From positions 3,968,001 through 4,032,000 of the forward strand of contig NZ_CP146256.1 in the NCBI RefSeq assembly GCF_039134705.1: a stretch of DNA of 64,000 nt, written 5' to 3'. A program made the position numbers and the translations under genes. The notes beneath the pieces are model-generated. The model had not been told where the DNA came from and made no database searches. It saw only the letters and a list, made by a program, of their open reading frames with translations. The stretch comes from Kineothrix sp. IPX-CK. GTDB lineage: Bacteria > Bacillota > Clostridia > Lachnospirales > Lachnospiraceae. Every line of letters begins with the position of its first letter. Position 1 is the stretch's first letter. Positions 26,215 to 35,828 of the stretch are shown piece after piece.

Positions 26215-27069
26215 TTAAAGGCTTTTCAAATACCTTCCAATCGCATCATGCCAGTCCGCAAACTGAAAATCAGACGTAAGCCTGAGCATATAATTCTCCA
26301 GAATGGAATAAGCCGGCCTCGGTGCAGAGGCCGGATTCGCCGTCTGATATTCCCCTGTTGTAATTTCCTCCACTACAGTTTTCTTGCCCGCAAGCCTGAA
26401 TATTTCTTTTGCGAAATCAGCCCAATGGCAATAACCCTCACAGGTTCCGTGGAACAGCCCGTAATTTTCGCTGGGAACCAGATAACAAATCGCTTTTGCC
26501 AATTCCTCTGCGCTTGTGGGAGTACCGAACTGATCGCCTACTACCGTAACCTTATCGGTCTTCTCCGATAATTGCAGCATGGTCTTCACGAAATTCTTAC
26601 CTTCGCCATATAGCCACGCAGTACGGATGATGAAGTAATCCTTTGCGAATTCCTTTACAAAATTCTCTCCCGCCAGCTTAGAAGCACCGTACACTCCTTG
26701 TGGTCCCGTAAGATCGAACTCAGTGTAGGGCTTGTCTGCTTTTCCTGAGAAAACATAATCCGTGGATATCTGAACAAGCTTCGCTCCTGCTTCCGTCGCT
26801 GCAACGCTCAGGTTGCGCGGACCGATAGCATTAATCCGATACGCGTTATCTGCGTCTGTCTCACAGGAATTTACGTTAGTATACGCCGCACAGTTGATAA
26901 TCGCATAAGGCTTGACCTCTTTTACCAGTTTCATCACTTCATCTATATTCGTTATATCGAGCTGTGCAACGTCCGTATTGATAAGTTCTATTTCCGTATT
27001 TCCTTCATATTGCTTATTGATGGCAATTCCTAATTGTCCGTTGCAGCCGGTAACTATTATTTTTTTCAT
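26215..27069 (-). CDS. rfbD: dTDP-4-dehydrorhamnose reductase
   Basis: 284-residue extended SDR that reduces dTDP-4-keto-L-rhamnose to dTDP-L-rhamnose. Motifs are the NAD(P)-binding TGCNGQLG, NCAAYTNVNSCETD, QISTDYVFSGKADKPY, YGASKLAGE with the catalytic YxxxK, and FIIRTAWLYGEGKNFV. A GAAAGGAGA ribosome site precedes ATG. No rfbA, rfbB or rfbC gene lies nearby, so rhamnose precursor genes must be elsewhere if the pathway is complete. A promoter with TATTAT at 27132-27127 is seen upstream. Confidence 0.92.
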   Translation of the reverse strand: MKKIIVTGCNGQLGIAINKQYEGNTEIELINTDVAQLDITNIDEVMKLVKEVKPYAIINCAAYTNVNSCETDADNAYRINAIGPRNLSVAATEAGAKLVQISTDYVFSGKADKPYTEFDLTGPQGVYGASKLAGENFVKEFAKDYFIIRTAWLYGEGKNFVKTMLQLSEKTDKVTVVGDQFGTPTSAEELAKAICYLVPSENYGLFHGTCEGYCHWADFAKEIFRLAGKKTVVEEITTGEYQTANPASAPRPAYSILENYMLRLTSDFQFADWHDAIGRYLKSL

Positions 27070-27126
27070 GTATGGAACAATTCTCCTTTCAAATCCGGTG
27101 GCTTTGCGCTAGTCCAGACTATTACC

Positions 27127-27180
27127 ATAATACAACCCGCACTTAGAATATGCAAGTAAAGTTTCTTCACCCAGGGGTGA
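27127..27180 (-). promoter_or_regulatory. promoter and inverted repeat upstream of rfbD
   Basis: Minus strand TTGCAT (27155-27150), 17 bp, TATTAT (27132-27127). Just upstream lies TCACCC-AG-GGGTGA (27167-27180), a perfect 6-bp inverted repeat that could bind an activator or repressor. The rest of the 334-bp gap (27070-27403) holds the divergent lipoprotein promoter and no gene. Confidence 0.45.
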
Positions 27181-27289
27181 TATAGGCATATATTCTTATT
27201 ATAAACAGCAAAACGGTGAATAGTAAGTATATGTTACATTCTTGTAATAAATTCTTAAGATTTTTGTATATATTTTTCATTTCTCCCTA

Positions 27290-27318
27290 GTGACTCCGCC
27301 GATATAATATGCTATAAT
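27290..27318 (+). promoter_or_regulatory. sigma-A-type promoter of the DUF3048 lipoprotein
   Basis: GTGACT (27290-27295) and a perfect TATAAT (27313-27318) with a 17-bp spacer, about 85 bp before the start codon. Confidence 0.55.
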
Positions 27319-27403
27319 TTGCCTTGTGGTGCTTTTAGCGGGATTCGTACGCATTATTTTCCGATTCTAAGCCCCATTTTATTTATGAAAGTGAGGATTA
27401 TAC

Positions 27404-28582
27404 ATGAAACGATTACAAGTACTTCTTCTTGTCGCTTTATCCTCTGCTCTTTTTTTAACCGGTTGTGGTAAGACAGAAGAAGTTGAAGAACCTGTCGTTG
27501 CGCAGGTCATTGAACCTCAGCCTGAATTAGAGACGGATGAGACAAACGCCAAGGAAGAAACGGCTACTGATGATGATGTGCCTCCCGAAGAAGGCATGGT
27601 TAGAAGTACGCTTACCAACGAATGGATAGATGGAGATTTAGAGGATGCACGTCCTATTTCCATTATGATTCCCAATGATTCATCAGCACTTCCGCATTAT
27701 AACCTTTCCAAAGCGGACATCCTTTATGAGTGCCCGGTAGAAGGAAGCATAACGAGAAGCATGGCTGTCATTAAGGATTGGGAAGGATTGGACCGCATCG
27801 GTAATGTTAGAAGCTGCCGCGATTATTTCGTATATTGGTCTTTTGAATGGGATTCCATTTATCTTCATTTCGGCGGTCCCTTCTACATCAATGATATTGT
27901 AGAGAAAGCTGATACGGATCACATTACGGGAACTTCCTACGGTGACAAGAGAACCGACGCAATGTTCGAAGGCGCTTTTTACCGTTCTACCGATAAGAAG
28001 GCTCCTCAGAACGCATACGCCAGTGCAGAAGGAATCAACAAGGGTATCAGCAAATTCGGGTACTCCAAGACATACCGCGACGGCTACTACGATGCAGATC
28101 ACTTCAAGTTCGCTTCTGCAAAGACACCGAATACCTTAGACGCGTACAGCGAAGCTGTTACAGCAAAGGAAATCAATATGAAGCCCGCTTATCCGGTAAC
28201 CAAGACCTCCTTTACCTATAATGCTGAGGATGGTTTGTATTACCGTTACATGTACGGCAAACCTGACGTAGATGCTGCCAACAACGAAGTACAGCTTTCC
28301 TTTAAAAACGTACTGGTTCAGTTCACATATCATGAAGTCAGGGACGAGAAGGGCTATCTGGCGTTTCAGGTACACGATACCACAAGAGACGGCTACTACT
28401 TTACTAATGGAAAAGGTATCCATGTAACGTGGAAAAAGACTGCTGACTACGAACCCACCAAGTATTTTGACGATAATGGAAATGAAATCGAATTAAATAC
28501 GGGTAAAACCATGATTTGTATTGTAGAGGAAGGCGATTCATTCGATGTTGATGGAGTTTCTCTACAGTCCGACGCAAAATAA
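27404..28582 (+). CDS. DUF3048 (YerB-like) lipoprotein
   Basis: 392 residues. The signal peptide MKRLQVLLLVALSSALFLTG is followed directly by Cys21, a lipobox LTGC, so the protein is predicted to be lipid-anchored on the outer face of the membrane. A low-complexity acidic linker rich in E and T (about residues 24-62) follows. The body then has PISIMIPNDSSALPHYNLSKADILYECPVEG and RIGNVRSCRDYFVYWSFEWDSIYLHFGG, characteristic of the DUF3048 family. B. subtilis YerB belongs to this family; its biochemical role is not established. Monocistronic, with its own promoter and terminator. Confidence 0.85.
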   Translation: MKRLQVLLLVALSSALFLTGCGKTEEVEEPVVAQVIEPQPELETDETNAKEETATDDDVPPEEGMVRSTLTNEWIDGDLEDARPISIMIPNDSSALPHYNLSKADILYECPVEGSITRSMAVIKDWEGLDRIGNVRSCRDYFVYWSFEWDSIYLHFGGPFYINDIVEKADTDHITGTSYGDKRTDAMFEGAFYRSTDKKAPQNAYASAEGINKGISKFGYSKTYRDGYYDADHFKFASAKTPNTLDAYSEAVTAKEINMKPAYPVTKTSFTYNAEDGLYYRYMYGKPDVDAANNEVQLSFKNVLVQFTYHEVRDEKGYLAFQVHDTTRDGYYFTNGKGIHVTWKKTADYEPTKYFDDNGNEIELNTGKTMICIVEEGDSFDVDGVSLQSDAK

Positions 28583-28607
28583 AATACTTGTTTTATTCCA
28601 TATAAAG

Positions 28608-28637
28608 AGGCTTGCCGATACCGCGCAAGCCTTTTTT
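28608..28637 (+). terminator. rho-independent terminator of the DUF3048 gene
   Basis: AGGCTTGC pairs with GCAAGCCT and is followed by six T. It also lies just beyond the 3' end of the convergent leuA gene, where the opposite-strand tail is weaker. Confidence 0.8.
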
Positions 28638-28681
28638 ATATCTTTCTTAATCAGTTCATGAAATATATCTTAATTTTAAAT

Positions 28682-30364
28682 CTATTTTTTCGTGCCTATC
28701 CCAAGACGATTTACTGCCGAGAAAATAGCTCTTACGGACGCTCTTGTAATATTGGAGCTTACACCGACGCCATAGGTAACTGTTCCGGTATCCGAATCCA
28801 GCAAGTGAATGTAGGCTGCCGCCTGAGAATTGGAACCACTTTGCAGCGCATGCTCTTCGTAATCCAATATCTTCATTTCCTCTCCGATAACCTCCTGAAG
28901 GCCGCGTTTTACTGCATCGATAGGACCATTTCCTATCGCTTCAAAAAATTTCTCCACGCCGTGGTCCGTATAGATGACCATAACTCTCGTATCGAATTCG
29001 GAAGTGGTTTCTCCGCTCAAGTCGTCCACCTTCAGCTTTCTGAAATGAATCGGCTCCTTCTTCTCCAGATATTCCTGTCTGAACTGCTCCATAATCTGGT
29101 CCGGAGATACTTCCCCCTGCTTCTCCGAAATCGCTTGAATAGTCTTGGCAAACTCTTTGTGCATTCCTTTAGGAAGCTTGAAGCCGAAATACGTATCCAT
29201 AACGAAGGCTACGCCGCCCTTGCCAGACTGGGAATTAATTCTTACAATCGGTTCGTACTCTCTGCCAATATCAGCAGGATCGATAGGCAGATAAGGCACC
29301 TGCCATATCTCGCTGTTTCTTTCCTTCATCGCCTTTACACCTTTGTTGATGGCATCCTGATGCGAGCCGGAGAACGCCGTAAATACGAGCTTTCCGGCGT
29401 ATGGATGTCTGGGATGAACCGGAATCTTACAACATCTTTCGTATAATTCTATCGTCTCACCTATTTTATCCACGTTCAGCTCAGGATCGATTCCCTGCGA
29501 AAACATGTTATAGGCTATATTCAATACATCCACATTACCCGTCCGCTCGCCATTTCCAAACAGTGTTCCTTCTACACGTTCCGCACCCGCCAACAGTGCC
29601 AGTTCCGTACTTGCCACTCCTGTTCCCCTGTCGTTATGTGGATGTACACTCAAAATAATGCTTTCCCTATTCTTAAAATGGCTGTCCATCCATTCAATAC
29701 GGTCGGCATATACATTGGGAGTGGTCATCTCCACGGTAGATGGCAGATTAATAATAATCGGTTCCTCCTTAGTCGCTCCCCATGTCCGCTGAACTGCCGT
29801 ACATATATCCAACGCAAAATCTAATTCTGTACCGGTAAAGCTTTCCGGAGAATATTCCAAAATAATCTTTCCCGGGAAATTCTTTGCCCTTTCCTTTACC
29901 CACTTCGTCCCCTGAACCGCAATCTCTATAATTTCGTCTCTGCTCATTCCAAATACCACGTCTCTTTGCAACGTAGAAGTAGAATTGTAAATGTGTACGA
30001 TTACCTGCTTGCAGCCTGCAATCGCCTCGAAGGTTCTCTCAATCTGTTCCTCCCTGCACTGGGTGAGCACCTGAACTCTCACATCATCTGGAATCATTTT
30101 CCTATCCACAAGCTGACGCAGGAAATCAAATTCTATCTGGCTTGCTGCGGGAAATCCGATTTCAATATCGCGGAAACCAAGCTTGATCAAATATTGGAAC
30201 ATCTCGATTTTTTCTTCCACTACCATTGGGTCAATCAGCGCCTGATTACCGTCCCGCAAATCAACGCTGCACCAGAGCGGTGCTTTTTGAATTTCTTTAC
30301 CGGGCCATTTTCTTTCCGGGTAGACCATGACCGGACTTCGCTGATATCTTTTATAATTTAACAT
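28682..30364 (-). CDS. leuA: 2-isopropylmalate synthase
   Basis: About 560 residues from MLNYKRYQRSPVM; GGAGG lies 7 nt upstream, while the longer frame has no such site. LeuA condenses 2-ketoisovalerate and acetyl-CoA, the first committed step of leucine synthesis. The TIM barrel opens with LWCSVDLRDGNQALIDPM and includes HPHNDRGTGVAS with the metal-binding histidines. The C-terminal allosteric LeuA_dimer domain (about residues 430-560) ends NITRASVRAIFSAVNRLG. It is the long 2-IPMS form. No other leu genes are adjacent, and no T-box leader is visible in the 120 bp upstream. Confidence 0.93.
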   Translation of the reverse strand: MLNYKRYQRSPVMVYPERKWPGKEIQKAPLWCSVDLRDGNQALIDPMVVEEKIEMFQYLIKLGFRDIEIGFPAASQIEFDFLRQLVDRKMIPDDVRVQVLTQCREEQIERTFEAIAGCKQVIVHIYNSTSTLQRDVVFGMSRDEIIEIAVQGTKWVKERAKNFPGKIILEYSPESFTGTELDFALDICTAVQRTWGATKEEPIIINLPSTVEMTTPNVYADRIEWMDSHFKNRESIILSVHPHNDRGTGVASTELALLAGAERVEGTLFGNGERTGNVDVLNIAYNMFSQGIDPELNVDKIGETIELYERCCKIPVHPRHPYAGKLVFTAFSGSHQDAINKGVKAMKERNSEIWQVPYLPIDPADIGREYEPIVRINSQSGKGGVAFVMDTYFGFKLPKGMHKEFAKTIQAISEKQGEVSPDQIMEQFRQEYLEKKEPIHFRKLKVDDLSGETTSEFDTRVMVIYTDHGVEKFFEAIGNGPIDAVKRGLQEVIGEEMKILDYEEHALQSGSNSQAAAYIHLLDSDTGTVTYGVGVSSNITRASVRAIFSAVNRLGIGTKK

Positions 30365-30443
30365 AACCATACCTCCGTCTATATTTATAACGCGTTCTAA
30401 ATGCTCATCCTTTTTTGTATATAGGAGCACTTTCCTATTGCGC

Positions 30444-30470
30444 AAAAAACCGGCTCTAAGAGCCGGCTAT
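30444..30470 (-). terminator. rho-independent terminator of the HPr gene
   Basis: On the minus strand CCGGCTCT pairs with AGAGCCGG and is followed by TTTTTTG. It lies about 20 bp beyond the HPr stop codon. Confidence 0.85.
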
Positions 30471-30487
30471 TTTTCAGCTATGTAGAT

Positions 30488-30751
30488 TTATTCCCCAAGA
30501 CCGCTTTCAATAGCATGAACCAAAGACTTAAGTGCCACTTCCTCATCTTCGCCTTCGCAAATAAACTCTATCTCATCACCACACTTTACGCATGCTCCGA
30601 GTACGCTGAGTACGCTCTTCGCATTTGCCGTATTCTCTCTGAATGTGAATGTAATTAATGATTTAAACTGCATTGCCTCTTTACATAGGATGCCTGCCGG
30701 TCTCAGATGTAGCCCTGTGGGGTTTTTAATAACTACCTTTTGGCTTACCAT
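30488..30751 (-). CDS. ptsH: HPr phosphocarrier protein
   Basis: 87 residues, the normal HPr size. NPTGLHLRPAG carries His15, phosphorylated by enzyme I, and NAKSVLSVLGA carries Ser46, the HPr kinase site used in catabolite control. Because His15 is present it is HPr and not the Crh paralogue. GGAGG precedes the start, and a good promoter (30811-30839) and a terminator isolate it as a single-gene unit. No ptsI follows, unlike the ptsHI operon of many Firmicutes. Confidence 0.92.
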   Translation of the reverse strand: MVSQKVVIKNPTGLHLRPAGILCKEAMQFKSLITFTFRENTANAKSVLSVLGACVKCGDEIEFICEGEDEEVALKSLVHAIESGLGE

Positions 30752-30810
30752 ACCTCTTTTTCCTCCAATTTCATATGCTATTTAACGAATGGCATACGTT
30801 CCACATACAT

Positions 30811-30839
30811 ACTATATCATCTTTTCCTATACTTCTCAA
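30811..30839 (-). promoter_or_regulatory. sigma-A-type promoter of the HPr gene
   Basis: Minus strand TTGAGA (30839-30834) and TATAGT (30816-30811), spacer 17 bp, about 60 bp before the start codon. Confidence 0.7.
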
Positions 30840-30857
30840 GTGCCTTCTTTGCCATTA

Positions 30858-32207
30858 TCACAGCATAATATTCTGAATCAATTCAGCAAGCTTTTTCGCC
30901 TCTTTATCGATCTGTTCCTTATCCTTTCCTTCAATCATAACACGCACCATAGGCTCCGTACCGGAAGGCCTTATAAGTACCCGCCCCTCGCCGGCGAACT
31001 TCTTATTCAACTCATCGATGGCATCGGCTATCTCCGGATAATCCATATAATTTTCCTTCTTATGATTCGGTACCTTTGCGTTAACAAGCGCCTGAGGCAT
31101 AACCTCCATTACTTTCGAAAGCTCAGACAGCGGCTTTCCCGTTTCCACCATAACCTCCAGCAGATGAAGAGCGCTCAAAAGCCCGTCTCCCGTTGTATTT
31201 TCATCCAGAAAGATAATATGCCCCGACTGTTCTCCTCCGAGACTGGCATCAATTTCCTTCATGCGCTCCAACACATAGCGGTCGCCTACCTTCGTCTGTT
31301 CTATCTTTATTTTATTCGCTTCACCCATAAGGAAAAATCCTAAATTGCTCATAATGGTAGCTACAATAATGTTTTTCTTCAGCTTACCTTTATTTTTCAT
31401 GTGGCTGCCGATAATCGCCATGATCTGGTCTCCATCGATCATATTGCCCAGCTCATCCACAGCCATCAGTCTGTCCGCATCCCCATCAAAGGCGAGGCCC
31501 ACGTTGGCTTTTTCGTATACAACACGCGCCTGGAGTTCCTCCATATGCGTAGAGCCGCAGTTGGCATTGATATTCGTTCCGTCGGGATTATTGTGAATAG
31601 CTACGACTTCTCCTCCCAGCTCTTTAAGAGCTTCAATGGAAGTATAATAGGCAGCGCCCTCCGCACAATCCGCCACAATCTTAAGTCCTCGAAAATCTAC
31701 ATTTACCGCCTTCATGGAATGATTAATATATTCTTCCCTTGCGTCCGTGCGATATTTAATCTTCCCTACACTGCTGCCTGTAGGGAATTTCACGTCCTTC
31801 ATTCCGCTTCCTATCATAGCTTCGATCTCATCCTCAAGAGAATCAGGAAGCTTATAGCCGTTGCCATCAAAAAATTTAATTCCGTTAAATTCTACAGGAT
31901 TATGGGACGCGGATATCACTACGCCTGCATCAACCTTGTATTTCCTCGTCAGATATGCTATTGCCGGCGTGGGAAGTATTCCCACATACACACAGTTAGC
32001 CCCTACGGAGCAAGCCCCTGCCATCAGCGCATTCGCCAGCATGTCTCCGGACATACGCGTATCGCAGCCTACCATTATCGTCGGTTTATGCTCGTTTTCT
32101 TTCGTAAGAACATACGCGCCGGCCTGCCCGAGCTGCATCGCTAAAAGCGGGGTTAGTTCTTCGTTAGCAACTCCTCTTACACCATCCGTACCAAATAATC
32201 TTCCCAT
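30858..32207 (-). CDS. glmM: phosphoglucosamine mutase
   Basis: 449 residues converting glucosamine-6-phosphate to glucosamine-1-phosphate for peptidoglycan and UDP-GlcNAc. The N-terminus MGRLFGTDGVRG is diagnostic. The phosphorylated serine is Ser101 in VISASHNPVEFNG; the metal site is FDGDADR and the phosphate-binding loop is RPSGTEPMVR near the C-terminus. An AGGAGG ribosome site precedes ATG. It is the last gene of cdaA-cdaR-glmM, an order conserved in Firmicutes, where GlmM interacts with and inhibits CdaA. Confidence 0.96.
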   Translation of the reverse strand: MGRLFGTDGVRGVANEELTPLLAMQLGQAGAYVLTKENEHKPTIMVGCDTRMSGDMLANALMAGACSVGANCVYVGILPTPAIAYLTRKYKVDAGVVISASHNPVEFNGIKFFDGNGYKLPDSLEDEIEAMIGSGMKDVKFPTGSSVGKIKYRTDAREEYINHSMKAVNVDFRGLKIVADCAEGAAYYTSIEALKELGGEVVAIHNNPDGTNINANCGSTHMEELQARVVYEKANVGLAFDGDADRLMAVDELGNMIDGDQIMAIIGSHMKNKGKLKKNIIVATIMSNLGFFLMGEANKIKIEQTKVGDRYVLERMKEIDASLGGEQSGHIIFLDENTTGDGLLSALHLLEVMVETGKPLSELSKVMEVMPQALVNAKVPNHKKENYMDYPEIADAIDELNKKFAGEGRVLIRPSGTEPMVRVMIEGKDKEQIDKEAKKLAELIQNIML

Positions 32208-32228
32208 GTAAAGCCTCCTGTTGAATAC

Positions 32229-33506
32229 TTATTCTTTTTCTCTTATATTTAATCTTACCGTAACGTTTTCCCTCAGACTTACACTTTCAGGAAGATTGAA
32301 AGATAGCGGTACATCCCAGTAACCTTCTTCCACTTCCTCGATAATCCCTCTCTCCCGCAAGTCAGCGATGTCTACAGTTCCTCTTATTTCGTCGCCATTT
32401 ATACTGTTCACGTCCGCTGAAAGTCCAATGACCTGAATGGGAAATTCATCTTCAAAGGTCGATACTTCACCCTCGAAGCTCTCCGGCATGTTCAAAATCG
32501 AAATATTACTTTTGGAAACAGTAAAGTTTCTGGCAATCACCGGCTCAATATAGACAGTTACCACAGCATTTCCGTCAAATTCCTTATCATCCAGCTCAAC
32601 ATTGCCCGGTAAATATTCTCTTACATCTATAACGGTCACCAGATTTTCAGTAAGTCCTGTAATATCCAGCACGGTATCCGGAATGTCCAGTGAAGAAATA
32701 TTTTTCAGCACATTGGCTTTTCCCGCCAAAACGACAGAAGCAGGTGTACTGCTTACTACGCCTGTCGCACGGTATCCGTCAGCAGGTGCTCCCATTACGG
32801 AGAAATTCAAAGGAATCTCCTTGGTTGCCAGTATTTCCACATTAACACGCACCGTATTTATATTAAGAGTGAGATTAGATTTAGGTATTTCCACACCGTC
32901 TGCATCGTACAGCTTGATTTCCTCCACCGTGCCGATATCGCTGGTAAAACCGGTTACCGCTACGCTTACCTCAGCTTTATTGATTCTGGATACGATGGAC
33001 TCCGCTCCCGACACCCTCACCAGGTTCTGTTCCGTCGTAACGTCTCCTATCATGTATCCGTCTCCCACGCTCCCCGAATAAGTCGCTCTCAGTGCCAGAC
33101 TAATGCTTTGTTTATTTTCAATGTTCAATTTCACACTATCGATACTTCCCGTTATACTGTCTAATCTGTCATTATATCTATTGGTGGAAAGCTTGATGCT
33201 GATGGTATTGAGACTCGTCAAGTCATTCATATCAGCCACTGCAACAACATTATCCTTGCTGATCGTATCACTAATCGATCTGGGAGCCACTACGGTCACC
33301 GAATCTATGACGTCGGTATCGTCCAATATTTCATATACCTTTCCCTGACTGGTAATCGCATCCGCATTCTGGATCACTACGGGAATATTCGTAAACTTCG
33401 ACGACGTAGGCGGATCGTTTATATTAGTTACCAAAAGCCACAAAATAGCTGCGAAAAGGACAGAACCGACTTTCAGAACAAGATTTCCCGTCAATTTATT
33501 TTTCAT
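32229..33506 (-). CDS. cdaR: YbbR-domain regulator of diadenylate cyclase
   Basis: About 425 residues from MKNKLTGNLVLKVGSVLFA; the start overlaps the end of cdaA by 11 bp. One N-terminal transmembrane segment (VLFAAILWLLVTNI) anchors a long extracellular part made of repeated YbbR domains. Each has a pattern like the stretch from IPVVIQNADAITSQGKVYEI, and at least four repeats can be counted by eye. CdaR binds CdaA and tunes c-di-AMP production. It lies 21 bp upstream of glmM in the conserved operon. Confidence 0.92.
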   Translation of the reverse strand: MKNKLTGNLVLKVGSVLFAAILWLLVTNINDPPTSSKFTNIPVVIQNADAITSQGKVYEILDDTDVIDSVTVVAPRSISDTISKDNVVAVADMNDLTSLNTISIKLSTNRYNDRLDSITGSIDSVKLNIENKQSISLALRATYSGSVGDGYMIGDVTTEQNLVRVSGAESIVSRINKAEVSVAVTGFTSDIGTVEEIKLYDADGVEIPKSNLTLNINTVRVNVEILATKEIPLNFSVMGAPADGYRATGVVSSTPASVVLAGKANVLKNISSLDIPDTVLDITGLTENLVTVIDVREYLPGNVELDDKEFDGNAVVTVYIEPVIARNFTVSKSNISILNMPESFEGEVSTFEDEFPIQVIGLSADVNSINGDEIRGTVDIADLRERGIIEEVEEGYWDVPLSFNLPESVSLRENVTVRLNIREKE

Positions 33507-34368
33507 TTCTTGCCCTTCCCTTCCAAAGCTTTCGCTTCTTTTCATCTAATGGCTTATTCTGGATTATGCGCAGTTTTTCCTTCAGCGAATCTCCATCCAG
33601 GCTACCGTATAGGCTGCCCTCATACGCCACACTGATTTTTCCGGTTTCCTCCGAAACGATAACCGTCATGGAATCCGTAGCCTCGGAAATTCCTATTGCA
33701 GCCCTATGCCTTGTTCCAAGCTCCTTGCTAAGCTCCATATTATCGGACAGAGGAAGATAACATGTAGCCGAAACCACGCGATTTCCGCGTACAATAACAG
33801 CACCGTCGTGAAGCGGTGTATTATGCTCGAATATATTCACCAATAATTGGCTCGAAACGATACCATCCACTGCTATACCCGTTCTCTCATATTCCGCAAG
33901 AGACTGGGTCTGCTCCATTACAATGAGCGCTCCTGTCTTCACCTTCGCCATCTCTACACACGCCTTGACAATTTCATTGACCGTGCGGTCGGAAAACAAC
34001 CCCTCCTCCGGTTTGCTGGGTTCAAAGGGAAAAATAGAAGAAATAATGTTCTTGCGTCCTAATTCCTCCAGTGCTTTGCGAAGCTCAGGCTGCAATATGA
34101 CGATAATTGCCGTTGCCGCTATTCCAACTACATTTTGTGCGATCCACAAAATCGTATTCATGTTGAATACTGCAGCCAAAAACAAAAATACAGCAATTAC
34201 CACAACACCCTTTAAAAGAGACCAAGCTTTCGTATTTTTTATCCACACCAAAATATGGTACACCAAAAAGGAGATAATAATTATCTCCACGATATCAGTC
34301 CACCTGATACTGGGCATGCGCTTGAAATAGGTATCTACAATCTGTGTAATCTGCTGCATCTTAATCAT
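33496..34368 (-). CDS. cdaA: diadenylate cyclase (c-di-AMP synthase)
   Basis: 290 residues. Three N-terminal hydrophobic segments (about residues 24-42, 49-69 and 72-92) precede a DAC/DisA_N catalytic domain. The catalytic motifs DGA (188-190, in LHDGAVIVRGNRVVSA) and RHR (220-222, in LGTRHRAAIG) are intact. CdaA joins two ATP into c-di-AMP, which controls potassium and osmolyte transport and cell wall balance. It is the first gene of the cdaA-cdaR-glmM block. The start could also be the ATG three codons in (34359). Confidence 0.95.
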   Translation of the reverse strand: MIKMQQITQIVDTYFKRMPSIRWTDIVEIIIISFLVYHILVWIKNTKAWSLLKGVVVIAVFLFLAAVFNMNTILWIAQNVVGIAATAIIVILQPELRKALEELGRKNIISSIFPFEPSKPEEGLFSDRTVNEIVKACVEMAKVKTGALIVMEQTQSLAEYERTGIAVDGIVSSQLLVNIFEHNTPLHDGAVIVRGNRVVSATCYLPLSDNMELSKELGTRHRAAIGISEATDSMTVIVSEETGKISVAYEGSLYGSLDGDSLKEKLRIIQNKPLDEKKRKLWKGRARNEK

Positions 34369-34409
34369 TCCAGTCTTTTATAATATCCACAATCCGCATC
34401 TTCCATTCA

Positions 34410-35396
34410 CTATTTTTTGGAAGAACTTCTTCCCTCCATCGCTTTCGCTCCCTGTGACGGTCTCGTTCTCTTCTGCGAATTGATTTGTTTCACCTTCCGC
34501 TCGGGCGTCGCTACAGTAACCTTAGGCACCGCCTTTACATAATAATAATATTCGTCGTCCTCAAACTGCACCTTCTCCGTCCGGCTGTAATCCACGTTGA
34601 ATTCAAAAAACTGGATCACCACCGCGATAAGAGCCGAAAAGATCGTTCCAATAATGATTCCGCCAATCGACACATTGGTCTCAAACATCAGATCGCCTAC
34701 TAATAGAATCATCACATTCACCAAAGCGCCTGCAATTATGGCTATTGTCCATGAGTGATCCATGGAGAGCCTTCGTATTAAATATACGAGAATAATCGTT
34801 GCAGTAAAGGCCGCAAGGGTTACTATCATCCCTTTATTGTTCAAAATCCCATCAATCAAATAACGAAATTTGGCGGTAATTTCTTCCGTTTCCATGGATG
34901 CCAGTGCGGTATCGCTTTGCTTTATGTATGCGATCAAATAATATACGATCACCCCGCATGCTGCTGACACTGCGGAAGTCGGCGTACTCAGGAGTCCCAT
35001 GGCTATGGGAATCACATAAGGTATCTTCAGCCAAAAACAGATGGGCGTAAGAACCACCACAAGCATATCTTTCGGCGAAAACCTGAAATACAGTAAAAAC
35101 ATAAGTAGAAAAAGTGCCAAAGCCACTACCGCGCACTCCAAGGAAAGTGCATACAAATGTCCGATTACCAGCGCTGCCGCTACAATAATTACGAAATTAG
35201 CCGGCATAAAGGAACACATAAGTGCCAATACCAATACTATTGCGATATTATTGATTTTATTCATGTAACCGAGATTGGCGTTTACCAACAAAAAACAAAC
35301 GAAAGAAACCAAAAACTTAAACAGAGGTATCAAGTATACTTCATATCTTCCATAAATTCTTTTTAAATATTGCTTTGCTACAAGTAAAGATGTCAT
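34410..35396 (-). CDS. polytopic membrane protein of unknown function
   Basis: 328 residues with about eight transmembrane segments and a basic, disordered C-terminal tail (KQINSQKRTRPSQGAKAMEG). A conserved-looking FRFSPKDMLVVVLTPICFWL segment and LLSTPTSAVSAACGVIVYYL lie mid-protein. I do not recognise a characterised family, and there is no ATPase partner beside it, although it superficially resembles a permease. AAAGGA precedes the start. It lies just upstream of cdaA and may be co-transcribed; its role could relate to cell envelope homeostasis, which is only context. Confidence 0.7.
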   Translation of the reverse strand: MTSLLVAKQYLKRIYGRYEVYLIPLFKFLVSFVCFLLVNANLGYMNKINNIAIVLVLALMCSFMPANFVIIVAAALVIGHLYALSLECAVVALALFLLMFLLYFRFSPKDMLVVVLTPICFWLKIPYVIPIAMGLLSTPTSAVSAACGVIVYYLIAYIKQSDTALASMETEEITAKFRYLIDGILNNKGMIVTLAAFTATIILVYLIRRLSMDHSWTIAIIAGALVNVMILLVGDLMFETNVSIGGIIIGTIFSALIAVVIQFFEFNVDYSRTEKVQFEDDEYYYYVKAVPKVTVATPERKVKQINSQKRTRPSQGAKAMEGRSSSKK

Positions 35397-35429
35397 AATA
35401 ATTTCCTTTCAAGGCCGCATAAGCCCGTA

Positions 35430-35819
35430 CTACGTCTTATCATACATACCGGTCAGCCTGTTAAGGTTGCTCATATACAGCTTCATTTTCTTTTGGGCTT
35501 TTGCATACCGATAAGAATATACTGCGTAGGAAATAATAGCGTATATTCCTATCACAAATAGATATTTAACCAAAACAGACTTGCCAAACTGGAACAGATC
35601 CATCTTGTAAATATCCGTCATAAAAATTTCAAAATCATAAAAAACATACATCCCAAACAAGATTCCAAAGGATATCGTTCCGTAAATTGCAGACTTCAGC
35701 ACTTGAAACCAAACATAGTCCCCACGAAAATAATTCATGACGGAAGTATTCTTCTTCCCCTCATGTTCTTCGTAGGACGCCATCTTCGTCATCAGGATGA
35801 CCCTTTCTTTATTCAACAT
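35430..35819 (-). CDS. small membrane protein of unknown function
   Basis: 129 residues with two or three hydrophobic segments (VLKSAIYGTISFGILFGMYV and VLVKYLFVIGIYAIISYAVY) and a basic C-terminus. AGGAG lies 7 nt before the ATG and overlaps the region of the upstream stop codon, so translation is probably coupled to the YvyF-like gene. No motif suggests a function. It forms a pair with the unknown membrane protein downstream. Confidence 0.7.
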   Translation of the reverse strand: MLNKERVILMTKMASYEEHEGKKNTSVMNYFRGDYVWFQVLKSAIYGTISFGILFGMYVFYDFEIFMTDIYKMDLFQFGKSVLVKYLFVIGIYAIISYAVYSYRYAKAQKKMKLYMSNLNRLTGMYDKT

Positions 35820-35828
35820 AATTTTCTC

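Noticed and set aside
30365..30487. T-box or leader attenuator for leuA
   Set aside because: The gap is too short for a T-box and is occupied by the HPr terminator and a short weak hairpin.
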